Part shown: piece by piece, positions 50,282 through 58,729 of the stretch
How the letters are laid out: each line of letters opens with the position of its first letter
Numbering within the stretch: position 1 is the first letter of the stretch
From: Halorubrum depositum
Lineage (GTDB): Archaea; Halobacteriota; Halobacteria; Halobacteriales; Haloferacaceae
Assembly (NCBI RefSeq): GCF_007671725.1
Contig: NZ_VCNM01000001.1
Span: 434,001-498,000 of the forward strand
Length of the DNA stretch: 64,000 bases
Reading direction: 5' to 3'
Position numbers and translations under genes: made by a program
The notes under the pieces: generated by a model
The model's database searches: none
The model's input: only the letters and a program-made list of their open reading frames with translations
What the model was told of the DNA's origin: nothing

Positions 50282-51168
50282 TGTGTGACCCTCCGTTCGA
50301 CCGTCACCGTCCCCGCCCGCTCGGCGGCGTCGCCCAGCGCGCGCTGGGTGAGGACGTCGACCATCCGCTCCTTGTAGTCGGCGCCGCCGTGTTCGTCCGA
50401 CTCGGGGTTCGACTGCTCGGCGGCCAGCTCGCCGGCCTTGGCGAACAGGTCCGGGCTCGGCCGCTCCCCTTCGAGGTGCTCCTCGGCGTCCGTCGCCCGG
50501 GCGTTCGTGATGTCGACGGCGGTCATCCCGATCCCGGCCGACTCGATGACGCCGTCGTCGAAGACGAGCCGGACGCCGACGCCCGCCATCGCGTAGTCGC
50601 CGGTCTTGCGCTTCAGCTTGTGGTACGCGCTCCCCTCGTTCGCTTCGGGCGCGGGAACGCGGATCTCCGTGATCAGCTCCTGCTCTCCGAGCGTCGTGTC
50701 GTACGGGAGCAGGAAGAACTCGTCCGCCGGGATCGCCCGGTCGCCGTCCGGACCGGTGGCGATCACGTCGCCCTCGTGGGCGAGGAGGATGCTCCCCCAG
50801 TCGCCCTTCGGGTCGGCCTGCGCGACGGAGCCGACGACCGTGCCGCGGTTCCGGATCTGCGGGTCGGCGACCAGCGGCGCGGCGTCGGCGAAGCTGCCGT
50901 ACTTTTCGTCGATCAGGGCCGAGTCCTCGACGTCGGCGTGGCGCGCGAGCGCGCCGAGCCGGAGGTGGCCGTCCTCCTCGCGGAGGTAGTCGAGCGAGTC
51001 GACGCCGTTGATGTCGACGACCACGTCGGGGTTCGCGAGCCGGAACCGTAACATCGGCACGAGGCTCTGTCCCCCGGCGAGGATCGTCGGGTCGTCGAGG
51101 CTCTCCAGCAGGCTGACCGCCTCGTCGACCGTCTCGGGTTCGTGATGCTCGAACGGTGCGGACTTCAT
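50278..51168 (-). CDS. coxM: CO dehydrogenase FAD subunit CoxM
   Basis: 296-aa flavoprotein. FAD motifs: [14 protein letters not shown] near residue 32 and [20 protein letters not shown] near residue 107. The C-terminal CODH_C domain has [19 protein letters not shown]. It transfers electrons from CoxS to quinone or another acceptor. The order coxM-coxS-coxL is that of form I clusters. ATG 51168 overlaps the coxG stop as TGATG. Confidence 0.95.
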   Translation of the reverse strand: MKSAPFEHHEPETVDEAVSLLESLDDPTILAGGQSLVPMLRFRLANPDVVVDINGVDSLDYLREEDGHLRLGALARHADVEDSALIDEKYGSFADAAPLVADPQIRNRGTVVGSVAQADPKGDWGSILLAHEGDVIATGPDGDRAIPADEFFLLPYDTTLGEQELITEIRVPAPEANEGSAYHKLKRKTGDYAMAGVGVRLVFDDGVIESAGIGMTAVDITNARATDAEEHLEGERPSPDLFAKAGELAAEQSNPESDEHGGADYKERMVDVLTQRALGDAAERAGTVTVERRVTQ

Positions 51169-51761
51169 CAGAACATCCCTCGGATCCTGTCGGTGACCCC
51201 CGAGTCGGTCTCCTCGACGTCGGTCATCTGCGACTCGATCGAGGTGAAGAAGTTGTTCACGATCTTGTTGGCGACCGGGTTGATGACGCGGCCGCCGAGC
51301 TGGGCGATCCGACCGGAGATGTCGGCCTCGGTCCACCACTCGATGCGGGACCCGTCGCCGTCCTCTTGCGGATGGATGTGCATCCCGGACTCCATGCTGA
51401 AGCTGCTCCCGCTGGCCGAGCCGGACCCGGTGGCCGTCATGACGAACTCCTCCTCGTCGCGGTCCTCGATCGTCACCGTCGTCTCGAACTTCGGCTTCAC
51501 GCTGCCGACGCCGACCTGCATCAGCGCCGCGTAGTCCTGGCCCGCCCGGAACGCGCGGGCGGCGACGTCGTCGGCCTCCGCCTCCGGCAGCGTCGGGACG
51601 TCCTCCTCCGGCTCGTAGGAGTCCCACTCGAAGTCGTCGTCCATCGGGGTGATGTATTGACACCCCTTCAGCGAGTCGCGCACCGCGATCGGGTCCGAGA
51701 GCACGACCCACGCCTTCTCCGGTGGGACGCCGTCGAGCTCGAACTCGCCGTCGAACTCCAT
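51168..51761 (-). CDS. coxG: CoxG, CO dehydrogenase membrane-recruiting protein
   Basis: 197-aa CoxG-family protein (SRPBCC/START-like fold): [57 protein letters not shown]. In known systems CoxG recruits CO dehydrogenase to the membrane and may help deliver electrons to quinone. The typical final membrane-anchoring helix is not obvious; the chain ends [12 protein letters not shown] 51761 is preferred over GTG 51770 because GGGGGGGTGT lies just upstream as ribosome site. It is the first gene of the cox operon. Confidence 0.92.
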   Translation of the reverse strand: MEFDGEFELDGVPPEKAWVVLSDPIAVRDSLKGCQYITPMDDDFEWDSYEPEEDVPTLPEAEADDVAARAFRAGQDYAALMQVGVGSVKPKFETTVTIEDRDEEEFVMTATGSGSASGSSFSMESGMHIHPQEDGDGSRIEWWTEADISGRIAQLGGRVINPVANKIVNNFFTSIESQMTDVEETDSGVTDRIRGMF

Positions 51762-51815
51762 CAGCGACACCCCCCCGTCGCGTCCGCCGTCGTTCGACCG
51801 TCCGTCACCGTCATC

Positions 51816-51822
51816 TTTTATA
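51816..51822 (-). promoter_or_regulatory. TATA box of the cox operon
   Basis: On the minus strand GGGGGGTATAAAAG places a strong TATA element at 51822-51816. Initiation should fall near 51792, giving coxG a leader of about 30 nt with a G-rich ribosome site. It lies in the 187-bp divergent region shared with moeA. Confidence 0.7.
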
Positions 51823-51835
51823 CCCCCCTACTATG

Positions 51836-51889
51836 AGCATACTATTACCACGAACCATGCTATGTCGTAGCACCATAATAAACGTTATT
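51836..51889. promoter_or_regulatory. Inverted repeats between cox operon and moeA
   Basis: AATAA-ACG-TTATT (51877-51889) is a perfect inverted repeat; AGCAT (51836-51840) and ATGCT (51857-51861) form a second, wider pair. They lie between the divergent cox and moeA starts, upstream of the cox TATA box, and make the most AT-rich stretch in the region. Either could be a regulator site for both units, or the moeA TATA box (ataataaac). Confidence 0.4.
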
Positions 51890-51948
51890 GACCATGACAA
51901 ATACCGGATCTGCGGACGGATCGGGTTCGAAAGCCCCGGAGGGAACAG

Positions 51949-53214
51949 ATGAGCGGCGATGGCGGTGAAAAAGGCGGTCGCGAGGGCGTTGTGGACGGCG
52001 GGCACAACCACGGCGAGATCACCCCCCTGAAGGCGGCCGCGGAGCGCGTGCGCGACCTCCGCGCCGAGTGGCTCGACCGGTGGGCGGTCGAGTCGGTCGC
52101 GCTCGATCGGATCTCCGGCCGCACCCTCGCGGAGCCGATCGACGCGCCGAGCGACGTGCCCGCCCGAAGTCACGCCACGATGGACGGCTACGCGTTCGAC
52201 GCGAGCGAGGGGTACCCGTACGAGCTGGTCGACCGGGAGGTGTTCCCGGAGTCCGACCCGCCGGCCCTCGGCGACGGGGAGGCCGTCCGGATCTTCACGG
52301 GCGCGCCGCTCCCCGCCGAGGCCGACGCCGTGCTCAAGCAGGAGGAGGCGACCGTCGAGGAGGGCCTGCTCGACGGGTCGCCGACCGAGCCCGGCACGTA
52401 CGTCTACGAGCGCGGCAGCAACGTCGCCGCCGGCGAGCGCCTGTTCGCGGCCGGTGAGCGGCTCGGCGCGAAGGACGCGATCCTGCTCGGCGACCTCGGG
52501 GTCGACGAGGTGCCCGTCGTCGAGCGGCTCTCCGTCGGCCTGCTGGCGACCGGCACGGAGATCCACGAGGGGCGTCACGCGGACCTCGACTCGCCGGTGC
52601 TCGCGGGGCTCGTCCGCGGGTGGGGCGGCGAGGCGACGTACGAGGGCACCGTCCCCGACGAGTACGAGCGCGTCAGGGACCGGATCGCCGGGCTCGCCGC
52701 CGAGCACGACGTCGTGATGACGACGGGAGGCACGAGCGTCGGCGACAAGGACTACGTGGTCCGCGCGCTCCGCGAGCTCGGGACCGTGCGCTTCCACCGG
52801 GTCGCGCTGCGGCCCGGCAAGCCGATCGCGGTCGCCACCCTCGACGACCGCGACGCCGTCGCCTTCGCGATCCCGGGCAAGCCGGTCGGCGCGCACGCCG
52901 TGACCTCGCTGGTCGCGCGCCCCTTCTTCACCGGGAGCACGTCGCTCCCGACCGTCGACGCCGAGATGACGAGCGACGTCGGCATCTCGGTCCCCGGGTT
53001 CACCTACGCCGTCCCGGTGACGCTCGACGGGGGCGAGGCGACGCCGCTCGGCCACGCCGACTCGCCGCTCGCCGTCTACGAGGAGACGTTCGACCCGAGC
53101 GTGCTCTCGTCGAGCACGCGGGCGACGCGCGCCGACGGGTTCGTGCTCACCGAGTCGGCGCTGTCGGCCGGCGAGACGGTCGCCGTCGTCCCGTACCCCG
53201 TCGTCGAGCGATGA
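51949..53214 (+). CDS. moeA: Molybdopterin molybdenumtransferase MoeA
   Basis: 421-aa MoeA-like protein that inserts molybdate into adenylated molybdopterin. Motifs: HATMDGYAFDASEGY, GAPLPAEADAVLKQE, SVGLLATGTEIHEG, VMTTGGTSVGDKDYVV, ALRPGKPIAVA and FAIPGKPVGAH. The N-terminal 24 residues are Gly/His-rich. It is divergent from coxG and coupled to the nucleotidyltransferase gene (ATGA), so it is probably a dedicated copy for CO dehydrogenase. A housekeeping moeA elsewhere is likely but cannot be seen. Confidence 0.93.
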   Translation: MSGDGGEKGGREGVVDGGHNHGEITPLKAAAERVRDLRAEWLDRWAVESVALDRISGRTLAEPIDAPSDVPARSHATMDGYAFDASEGYPYELVDREVFPESDPPALGDGEAVRIFTGAPLPAEADAVLKQEEATVEEGLLDGSPTEPGTYVYERGSNVAAGERLFAAGERLGAKDAILLGDLGVDEVPVVERLSVGLLATGTEIHEGRHADLDSPVLAGLVRGWGGEATYEGTVPDEYERVRDRIAGLAAEHDVVMTTGGTSVGDKDYVVRALRELGTVRFHRVALRPGKPIAVATLDDRDAVAFAIPGKPVGAHAVTSLVARPFFTGSTSLPTVDAEMTSDVGISVPGFTYAVPVTLDGGEATPLGHADSPLAVYEETFDPSVLSSSTRATRADGFVLTESALSAGETVAVVPYPVVER

Positions 53215-53921
53215 CCGACGAGGGCCTCCCGGTCGCGACGCCGCCCTTCGAGTCGGGCGAGGACGACGCCGCCGGAGGGGGTGACCCGAACCCGCCCCGC
53301 GTCGCCGGCGTGCTGCTCGCCGCGGGGACGAGCAGCCGCTTCGGCGACGCCAACAAGCTCCTCGCGACCGTCGACGGGGAGCCGGTCGTCCGCCACGCCG
53401 CCCAAACGCTGGTCGCCGCCGGCCTAGACCCGGTGGTCGTCGTCGTGGGTCACGAGGCCGATCGCGTCCGGGCCGCCGTCGACGACCTCTCTGTGGACAT
53501 CGTCGTCAACGACGCGTACGAGGCGGGACAGTCGACGTCGGTTCGGGCCGGAATCGACGCGATTCGAAGCGGGAAATCCGGCGGTCGAGGAGACGCGCGG
53601 GTCGACGCCGCGATTATCGCGCTGGGCGACATGCCGTTCGTCGACCCGGAGACCGTCGAGACGCTCGTCGCTGCGTACGCCGCGGGCGCCGGCGACGCGC
53701 TCGCGGCCGCCCACGGGGGAGACCGCGGGAATCCGGTGCTGTTCGACCGGCGGTTCTTCGACCGGCTCGCCGACGTCGACGGCGACGTGGGGGGCCGCGA
53801 GATCCTGCTCGGGGGCGACGCGAGCGCGCTCGTCGCCGTCGACGACCCGGGGGTCCGCCGCGACGTCGACCGGCCGACGGACCTCTTCGAGCGGGGGTCG
53901 GAGGAGACGGGCGGCGGCTGA
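53211..53921 (+). CDS. MobA/MocA-like molybdopterin nucleotidyltransferase
   Basis: 236-aa NTP transferase: AGVLLAAGTSSRFGDANKLL (nucleotide loop) and IIALGDMPFVDPETV with the metal-binding Asp, the pattern of MocA-type CTP:molybdopterin cytidylyltransferases, then GNPVLFDRRFFDRL. CO dehydrogenase needs molybdopterin cytosine dinucleotide, so MocA activity is the best guess. MobA (GTP) is the alternative; specificity residues cannot be judged with confidence. It overlaps moeA by 4 bp. Confidence 0.88.
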   Translation: MTDEGLPVATPPFESGEDDAAGGGDPNPPRVAGVLLAAGTSSRFGDANKLLATVDGEPVVRHAAQTLVAAGLDPVVVVVGHEADRVRAAVDDLSVDIVVNDAYEAGQSTSVRAGIDAIRSGKSGGRGDARVDAAIIALGDMPFVDPETVETLVAAYAAGAGDALAAAHGGDRGNPVLFDRRFFDRLADVDGDVGGREILLGGDASALVAVDDPGVRRDVDRPTDLFERGSEETGGG

Positions 53922-53976
53922 TCGACCGGGATTCGGTTGGGCGTCGGCCGGGGTTCGGCCGGGCTGGCGTCGGCGT

Positions 53977-54129
53977 CTACTCCTCGGTCGCCTTCCTGAC
54001 GACGATATTCCCGTCCTCGACGTGCCACTCCACGCGGTCGCCGGCGCCGACGTCGAGGAAGTTGCGCACGGGCTTGGGGACCGTCGTCAGGTTCTTCTCC
54101 GACACTTTGGTGTCCGTGAGGTTACCCAT
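53977..54129 (-). CDS. AbrB/SpoVT-type small DNA-binding protein, 50 aa
   Basis: ATG 54129 to TAG 53977. VSEKNLTTVPKPVRNFLDVG followed by AGDRVEWHVEDGNIVVRKA is the swapped-hairpin AbrB fold used by transition-state regulators and antitoxins. No toxin gene is adjacent. Two palindromes lie just upstream (54139-54150 and 54157-54172), consistent with self-binding. It is convergent with the nucleotidyltransferase gene. Confidence 0.85.
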   Translation of the reverse strand: MGNLTDTKVSEKNLTTVPKPVRNFLDVGAGDRVEWHVEDGNIVVRKATEE

Positions 54130-54138
54130 GGGATGCCC

Positions 54139-54172
54139 CTACGATCGTAGCAGGGACATAGTTTACGCTATG
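54139..54172 (-). promoter_or_regulatory. Two palindromes in the AbrB gene promoter
   Basis: CTACGATCGTAG (54139-54150) is a perfect 12-bp palindrome 10 bp before the ATG. CATAG-TTTACG-CTATG (54157-54172) is an inverted repeat with a 6-bp spacer that contains the TATA-like element (minus strand GTAAACTATG). Together they cover TATA and transcription start, a natural autorepressor layout. Confidence 0.6.
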
Positions 54173-54228
54173 GCGATGCGTAGTGATCGGACGAGACGGG
54201 AGTCGGGCCTATCGGGGGTCCCCGAGAG

Positions 54229-54543
54229 TCAGACGGCGGAGTTCCAGCGGTGGGCACCGCCCTCGGAGGCGCGGTCGAAGTCCAGATTGAACCGGTCCGA
54301 CTCGATCAGCACCGGTCCCGGGACGTAGACGTCGGTGTCGCCGTCGCCGTCGACGGCGGCGAGCAGGTCGCGCTCGCGCATCGTCTCCAACACGTCGCTG
54401 ACTGTGCGCTCGCGCCCCTCGATCAGGTTCGCCTCCTCGACGACGCCGTCGACGGTGACGCGCCCCTCCAGCATCGCCAGCCGGATCGCCGACACCCACG
54501 CCGGCTCGCGTTTCATCTCCCGACACACGATACAGTACCACAT
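54229..54543 (-). CDS. Small winged-helix-like protein, 104 aa
   Basis: Starts MWYCIVCREMKREPAWVSAI with a CxxC pair, then a likely winged-helix layout: AIRLAMLEGRVTVDGVVEEA, GRERTVSDVLETMRERDLL and a wing DGDTDVYVPG. No named family is recognised. The start is debatable: the TATA box at 54554-54561 predicts initiation near 54530, downstream of this ATG, which would favour Met10 (54516) and remove the CxxC. The CxxC looks deliberate (TGT codons), so the longer form is given. Confidence 0.72.
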   Translation of the reverse strand: MWYCIVCREMKREPAWVSAIRLAMLEGRVTVDGVVEEANLIEGRERTVSDVLETMRERDLLAAVDGDGDTDVYVPGPVLIESDRFNLDFDRASEGGAHRWNSAV

Positions 54544-54553
54544 ATCGGGGGTC

Positions 54554-54561
54554 TTTATAAA
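54554..54561 (-). promoter_or_regulatory. TATA box of the 104-aa gene
   Basis: TTTATAAA (54561-54554 on the minus strand) is a clean haloarchaeal TATA box inside an A/T run (ttataaaaattt). Its distance to the two candidate starts (54543 and 54516) decides whether the N-terminal CxxC is translated. Confidence 0.65.
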
Positions 54562-54742
54562 AATTTCTCACCTGAGCGATAGAATCAACTGGACGGCGCG
54601 GCCGCGGCGGGAGTTCGGGCCGGGACCTCGATCTGGGAATCGCAGTCTGAACCGCGACCTCGAACCGGCGCTCGCGGCGGTTCCGGTGCGGGAGGGCGGG
54701 CCGGTCGGCAGACGTATGCCGGACGCGGGCAACCGATGGCTC

Positions 54743-55534
54743 ATGACGGACTCACCGTCGACCAACGACCTGGCGGCCATCTTCGACGAGGGCGACGTCG
54801 CGCTCGCCGCGCTCGAGAACGCGTACAGCCCGCGGCTCGTGGAGTTTTACGGCGATCTCGGCCTCGACGTCGTCTGGCTGGACCTCGAACACGGCGGCCC
54901 GGACCCGTGGGACGCGGGCCGGATCGAGGACCTGCTCCGCGCGGCCGAGGCGACCGACACGGAGCTGCTCGTGCGGCTCCCGAGCACCGATCCGGCGCTC
55001 GTCCGAAAGGCGCTCGATCTGGGCGTGCGCAACGTGTTCCTCCCGCGCGTGGAGGGCCCGGACGAGGTGCGGAAGGCGGTCAAGTCGGCGCGGTTCGACT
55101 ACGACGGCGAGCCCGGGGACCGCGGGCTGGGCTCGGCGCGCGCCCGCCGCTGGGGGCTCGCCGACGACTACGTCGCGACCGAGGACGCGGAGACGCTCGT
55201 CGGCGCGACGATCGAGACCGAGGCGGCCGTCGCGAGCCTCGACGACATCCTCGCGGTCCCGGAGCTCGGGTTCGTGTTCGTCGGACCGTTCGACCTGTCG
55301 GTCTCGCTCGGCCACCCCGGCGAGATCGACCACCCGGAGGTGCGGGAGGCGGTCGAGACGGTCCGGTCGAAGGCCATCGCCGCGAGCGTGCCCGTCGGCG
55401 GGCTCGGATTCGACGCGGCCGACGTCGACGAGAAGGTGGCGAACGGGTACCAACTGTTGAACGTCGGCAGCACGACCGGGGCGCTCAAGGGGGCCGTGAC
55501 GGACTGGCTCGACGGCTTCGAGACCGGCCGATAG
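54743..55534 (+). CDS. HpcH/HpaI aldolase/citrate lyase family protein
   Basis: 263-aa class II aldolase: NAYSPRLVEFYGDLGLDVVW, LDLEHGGPDPWD, VRNVFLPRVEGPDEVRKAV, the metal-binding Glu in GATIETEAAVAS and Asp in VFVGPFDLSVSLG. Such enzymes cleave or form 2-keto-3-deoxy or 4-hydroxy-2-oxo acids with a divalent metal. The substrate is unknown. ATG 54743 is chosen over ATG 54716, as the extra nine residues lack family resemblance. It is a single gene. Confidence 0.9.
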   Translation: MTDSPSTNDLAAIFDEGDVALAALENAYSPRLVEFYGDLGLDVVWLDLEHGGPDPWDAGRIEDLLRAAEATDTELLVRLPSTDPALVRKALDLGVRNVFLPRVEGPDEVRKAVKSARFDYDGEPGDRGLGSARARRWGLADDYVATEDAETLVGATIETEAAVASLDDILAVPELGFVFVGPFDLSVSLGHPGEIDHPEVREAVETVRSKAIAASVPVGGLGFDAADVDEKVANGYQLLNVGSTTGALKGAVTDWLDGFETGR

Positions 55535-55693
55535 ACGCGCTCCGACGGTATGCGAGGGCGGATCCACCGCCCGGCTCTCGGCACCGTCTGCCTCGATACA
55601 TGTCGTTAGAATGAATACTTCTCTTCAGCTGTTGCTCGCGGGTACGCTGCCCGACGGGCGAAATTCTTTACGTTCCTGTCCGTATGGCCACCC

Positions 55694-56758
55694 GTGTCAC
55701 CTCCACGTCACCGGGTCCGTCCACAGCACGGGGTGTACGCGCTGGGGGCCCTCTGTATCGGGCTCGGACTCGCCCACCTCGCGACCGAGGGCGAGGGGCT
55801 CGGGACGGGACTGGAGGCGTTCGTGATCTGCGGTATCGCCCTCCTCGTGGTCGCGACGGGGTACGAGCTCCCGAACCGACCGATCTCCCGGTCCGGGAAG
55901 TGGCGGGCGCTGCGGTTGGCGCTCACCGTGGCCGGCTCGTTCGCGCTCCTCGCGCTCGCCGTCTGGCTGATATGGGCGATGGAGGGAGACCGGCGGGAGC
56001 TCACCTTCCTCCTCGCGTTCGCGACCACGCTCGGCTCCGCCGTCGGCGTCCGCGGCGGGCTGTACGCGGTCGAGGCCGACGAGCGGCTCGACGAGGCCCG
56101 CGACCTCACCAAGCTGTTGACGATAAACCAGCGCGTGCTGCGACACAACCTCCGGAACGAGCTCTGCGTCGCGCTCGGCAACCTGGATCGGATCGAACGG
56201 CGCGATCACGGCGCGGAGACGAACGAGGACGTGCGGATCGCGCGGGCGCACCTGGAGAGCCTCCTCGAGACGACCGACCGCACGCGGGAGATCGTCTCGA
56301 TCTGGGACACCGACCAGCGCGAGACGTTCCGCCTCCGGGAGCTCGTAGAGGAGCGGATCGAAGCGGTCGGGACGGCGTACCCGGACGTGTCGATCGCGAC
56401 CGAGTTCGACGACGACCCCCGCGTGGCGTCGCACCCGGCGCTCCCGGCGGCGGTCGAGGAGGCGCTCCGCAACGCGGCCGAGCACACGCCGACCGACGTC
56501 GCGGTCACGGTCGCGCTCCGCACGGACCGGACGGGAGCGGCGGTCGTGGAGGTCGTCGACAGCGGAACGGGGGTCCCGAAGTTCGACGCGGACGCGATCG
56601 AGAGCCCCGAGGAGACGTCGCTCGTCCACACGCAGGGGCTCGGGCTCTGGATCATCTACTGGACCGTCGAGACGTCGGACGGGACGTTCGAGCTGCTCGA
56701 GAACGAGCCGACCGGGACGGTCGTCCGGATCACGGTGCCGACCGCGGAGGAGTCCTGA
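55694..56758 (+). CDS. Membrane sensor histidine kinase
   Basis: 354-aa kinase. Four hydrophobic helices (about 13-30, 41-56, 74-96, 104-122) have almost no outside loops, so it may sense the membrane itself or cytoplasmic state. The phospho-acceptor His151 is in QRVLRHNLRNELCVALGNL; HATPase motifs are AVEEALRNAAEH, VVDSGTGVP and GLGLWIIYWT. The start is GTG 55694; a TATA-like TTTACG patch about 25 bp upstream (55669-55674) suggests a short leader. No response regulator is adjacent. Confidence 0.9.
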   Translation: MSPPRHRVRPQHGVYALGALCIGLGLAHLATEGEGLGTGLEAFVICGIALLVVATGYELPNRPISRSGKWRALRLALTVAGSFALLALAVWLIWAMEGDRRELTFLLAFATTLGSAVGVRGGLYAVEADERLDEARDLTKLLTINQRVLRHNLRNELCVALGNLDRIERRDHGAETNEDVRIARAHLESLLETTDRTREIVSIWDTDQRETFRLRELVEERIEAVGTAYPDVSIATEFDDDPRVASHPALPAAVEEALRNAAEHTPTDVAVTVALRTDRTGAAVVEVVDSGTGVPKFDADAIESPEETSLVHTQGLGLWIIYWTVETSDGTFELLENEPTGTVVRITVPTAEES

Positions 56759-56833
56759 CCCGTCCGTCCCGCGGCCGACGACGGGCGCGCGTCGACGTCG
56801 CGGGGCCGTGACGTGCGTCCGAGAGAGGCAATA

Positions 56834-56850
56834 TTGTGTGAATCACGCAA
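56834..56850 (+). promoter_or_regulatory. Near-palindrome in thioredoxin promoter
   Basis: TTGTGTGA-A-TCACGCAA has 8-bp arms with one mismatch, preceded by AATA. It lies 35 bp before ATG 56885, at or next to the TATA region (aaaacataag follows). It shares AATATTGTGTGA with the promoter of the TusA gene at 61883. Confidence 0.5.
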
Positions 56851-56884
56851 AAACATAAGTCGACGCGGACCGTACGACGAGTCG

Positions 56885-57298
56885 ATGACCGAGGAAATCG
56901 AGGCGATCCGACGACAGAAGATGGAGGAGCTTCGGAACCGAGACGAAGCGGGAGCGACCGACGAGGTGGAGCCGCGGAGCCCGTCCGAGCCCGTTCCGGT
57001 CGACGGGAAGGCGGAACTGAACGAGACCGTCTCCGAACGCGACGTCGTGCTGGTCGACTTCTACGCCGACTGGTGCGGCCCGTGTCAGATGCTCGAACCG
57101 GTCGTCGAGTCGATCGCCGCCGAGACCGACGCGACCGTGGCGAAGGTCGACGTCGACGCGAACCAGGCGCTCGCCGCCGAGTACGGCGTCCGCGGCGTCC
57201 CGACGCTCCTGCTGTTCGCCGACGGAGAGCCGGCCGAACGCCTCGTCGGAATGCAGGACGAAGCGCGGCTCCGCTCCGTGATCGAGGAGCACGCCTGA
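56885..57298 (+). CDS. Thioredoxin with N-terminal extension
   Basis: 137-aa thioredoxin with active site DWCGPCQ (Cys64, Cys67) and the cis-Pro in VRGVPTLLLF. The first 42 residues are a charged extension (MTEEIEAIRRQKMEELRNR) resembling the start of other haloarchaeal thioredoxins. It reduces disulfides in the cytoplasm. It lies upstream of the M20 peptidase on the same strand (51-bp gap). Confidence 0.95.
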   Translation: MTEEIEAIRRQKMEELRNRDEAGATDEVEPRSPSEPVPVDGKAELNETVSERDVVLVDFYADWCGPCQMLEPVVESIAAETDATVAKVDVDANQALAAEYGVRGVPTLLLFADGEPAERLVGMQDEARLRSVIEEHA

Positions 57299-57349
57299 TC
57301 CGCACGCGTCCATGAACAGAGCCGAATCGAGTCGGGGGCTCGGCCGCGG

Positions 57350-58600
57350 ATGAGCGACGCGGTTCCCGTCGAATACGTGCGAGAGCGCCGCGAGGAGCTG
57401 ACCGACCTCGCTCTCGACCTCCTCGCGATCGACACGTCGAACCCGCCGGGCGACACGCGCGAGGTCGTCGACGCAATCGAGCGGTCCCTCGACCCGCTCC
57501 CGGTCGAGGTCGAGCGCTTCGCGGTCGACCCGGCGAAGCCGAACCTCCTCGTTCGACTCGCCGGGGCGTCCGACCGAACGCTGCTGTACAACGGCCACCT
57601 CGACACGGTCCCGTTCGACGCCGGTGCGTGGACCCGCGATCCGCTGGGCGAGCGCGCTGACGACCGCGTCTACGGCCGCGGCGCGACCGACATGAAGGGC
57701 GCCGTGGCGTCGATGCTGTTCGCGCTTCGGGCGTTCGCGGCGACCGACACCGAGCCGCCGGTCGACCTGCTGTTCGCGTTCGTGAGCGACGAGGAGGTCG
57801 GCGGCGATGCCGGCCTGCCCGCGCTTCTGGAGGCCGGACGGCTCGACGCGGACGCCTGCGTGATCGGCGAGCCGACCTGCGAGGCGGGTCGGCACTCGGT
57901 CACGGTCGCCGACCGCGGCAGCATCTGGCTGACGCTCGAGGCGGCCGGCGAGGGGGCCCACGGCTCGCGGCCGGCGCTCGGCGTCAACGCGGTCGACCGC
58001 CTCTACGGCGCGGTCGAGACGCTTCGCGACCGCTTCGGCTCGGAGCGGCTGGACCTCGGCGCCGACGTCGAGCCGATCGTCGAGGAGTCGGTCGAGTACT
58101 ACGCCCCGGCGATGGGCGAGAGGGCCGCCCGAGAGCTGTTCCGGTTCCCCTCGATCAACCTCGGCGTCTTCGAGGGCGGCGACGCGGTGAACAGCGTCCC
58201 GGAGTCGGCCCGGGCCGAGGTCGACGTGCGCCTGACCGCGGGCGTCTCGACGCCCGACGTGCTCTCCCGCATCCGGGCCTGCGTCGCCGACTGCGAGGGG
58301 ATAACGATCACCGACGTCTCGTGGAGCATCGGCACCGCGGAGCCCCCCGACAGCCCGCTGGTCGAGGCCGTGGCGTCGACGGCGGCCGACGTCACGGGCG
58401 AGCGCGTCTTCCGTCGGAGCGCGACGGGCGGCGGGGACGCGAAGACGCTCCGGAACGCCGGGGTACCGACCGTCGAGTTCGCGCTCGGGACCGACACCGT
58501 CCACGCCGCAGACGAGTACGTGCCCGTCGACGCGCTCGTGGGTAACGCCCTCGTCTACGCGCGGCTCCCGTCGGCGTGGGCCTCCGCGATCTCCCAGTAA
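57350..58600 (+). CDS. M20 family peptidase/deacylase (ArgE/DapE-like)
   Basis: 416-aa metallohydrolase. Zinc ligands lie in LLYNGHLDTVPF, YGRGATDMKGAVASML and SDEEVGGDAG (catalytic Glu-Glu), and near the end in ALGTDTVHAADEY. The dimerisation domain (180-300) includes AAGEGAHGSRPALGVNA. It cleaves an N-acyl or peptide bond of an amino acid; ArgE, DapE or acetyl-lysine deacetylase specificity cannot be chosen. The start follows a 51-bp gap from thioredoxin. Confidence 0.92.
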   Translation: MSDAVPVEYVRERREELTDLALDLLAIDTSNPPGDTREVVDAIERSLDPLPVEVERFAVDPAKPNLLVRLAGASDRTLLYNGHLDTVPFDAGAWTRDPLGERADDRVYGRGATDMKGAVASMLFALRAFAATDTEPPVDLLFAFVSDEEVGGDAGLPALLEAGRLDADACVIGEPTCEAGRHSVTVADRGSIWLTLEAAGEGAHGSRPALGVNAVDRLYGAVETLRDRFGSERLDLGADVEPIVEESVEYYAPAMGERAARELFRFPSINLGVFEGGDAVNSVPESARAEVDVRLTAGVSTPDVLSRIRACVADCEGITITDVSWSIGTAEPPDSPLVEAVASTAADVTGERVFRRSATGGGDAKTLRNAGVPTVEFALGTDTVHAADEYVPVDALVGNALVYARLPSAWASAISQ

Positions 58601-58729
58601 CGGTCCCCCGTCGCGGCCGTAGTCGAGAGACGCCCGTCGGCCGCGTGCGGTTTCGTCGATTTTCACACTCTTGGAACTCATATACAATACTAATGTCGGT
58701 CGGACGCAATCGACACCCGTGAGACGCCC

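Noticed and set aside
47016-51168. Xanthine dehydrogenase or form II (CoxL-like) hydroxylase
   Set aside because: CoxL has AYRCSFR, the order is M-S-L, and coxD, coxE and coxG are present. These point to form I CO dehydrogenase, not a purine hydroxylase.
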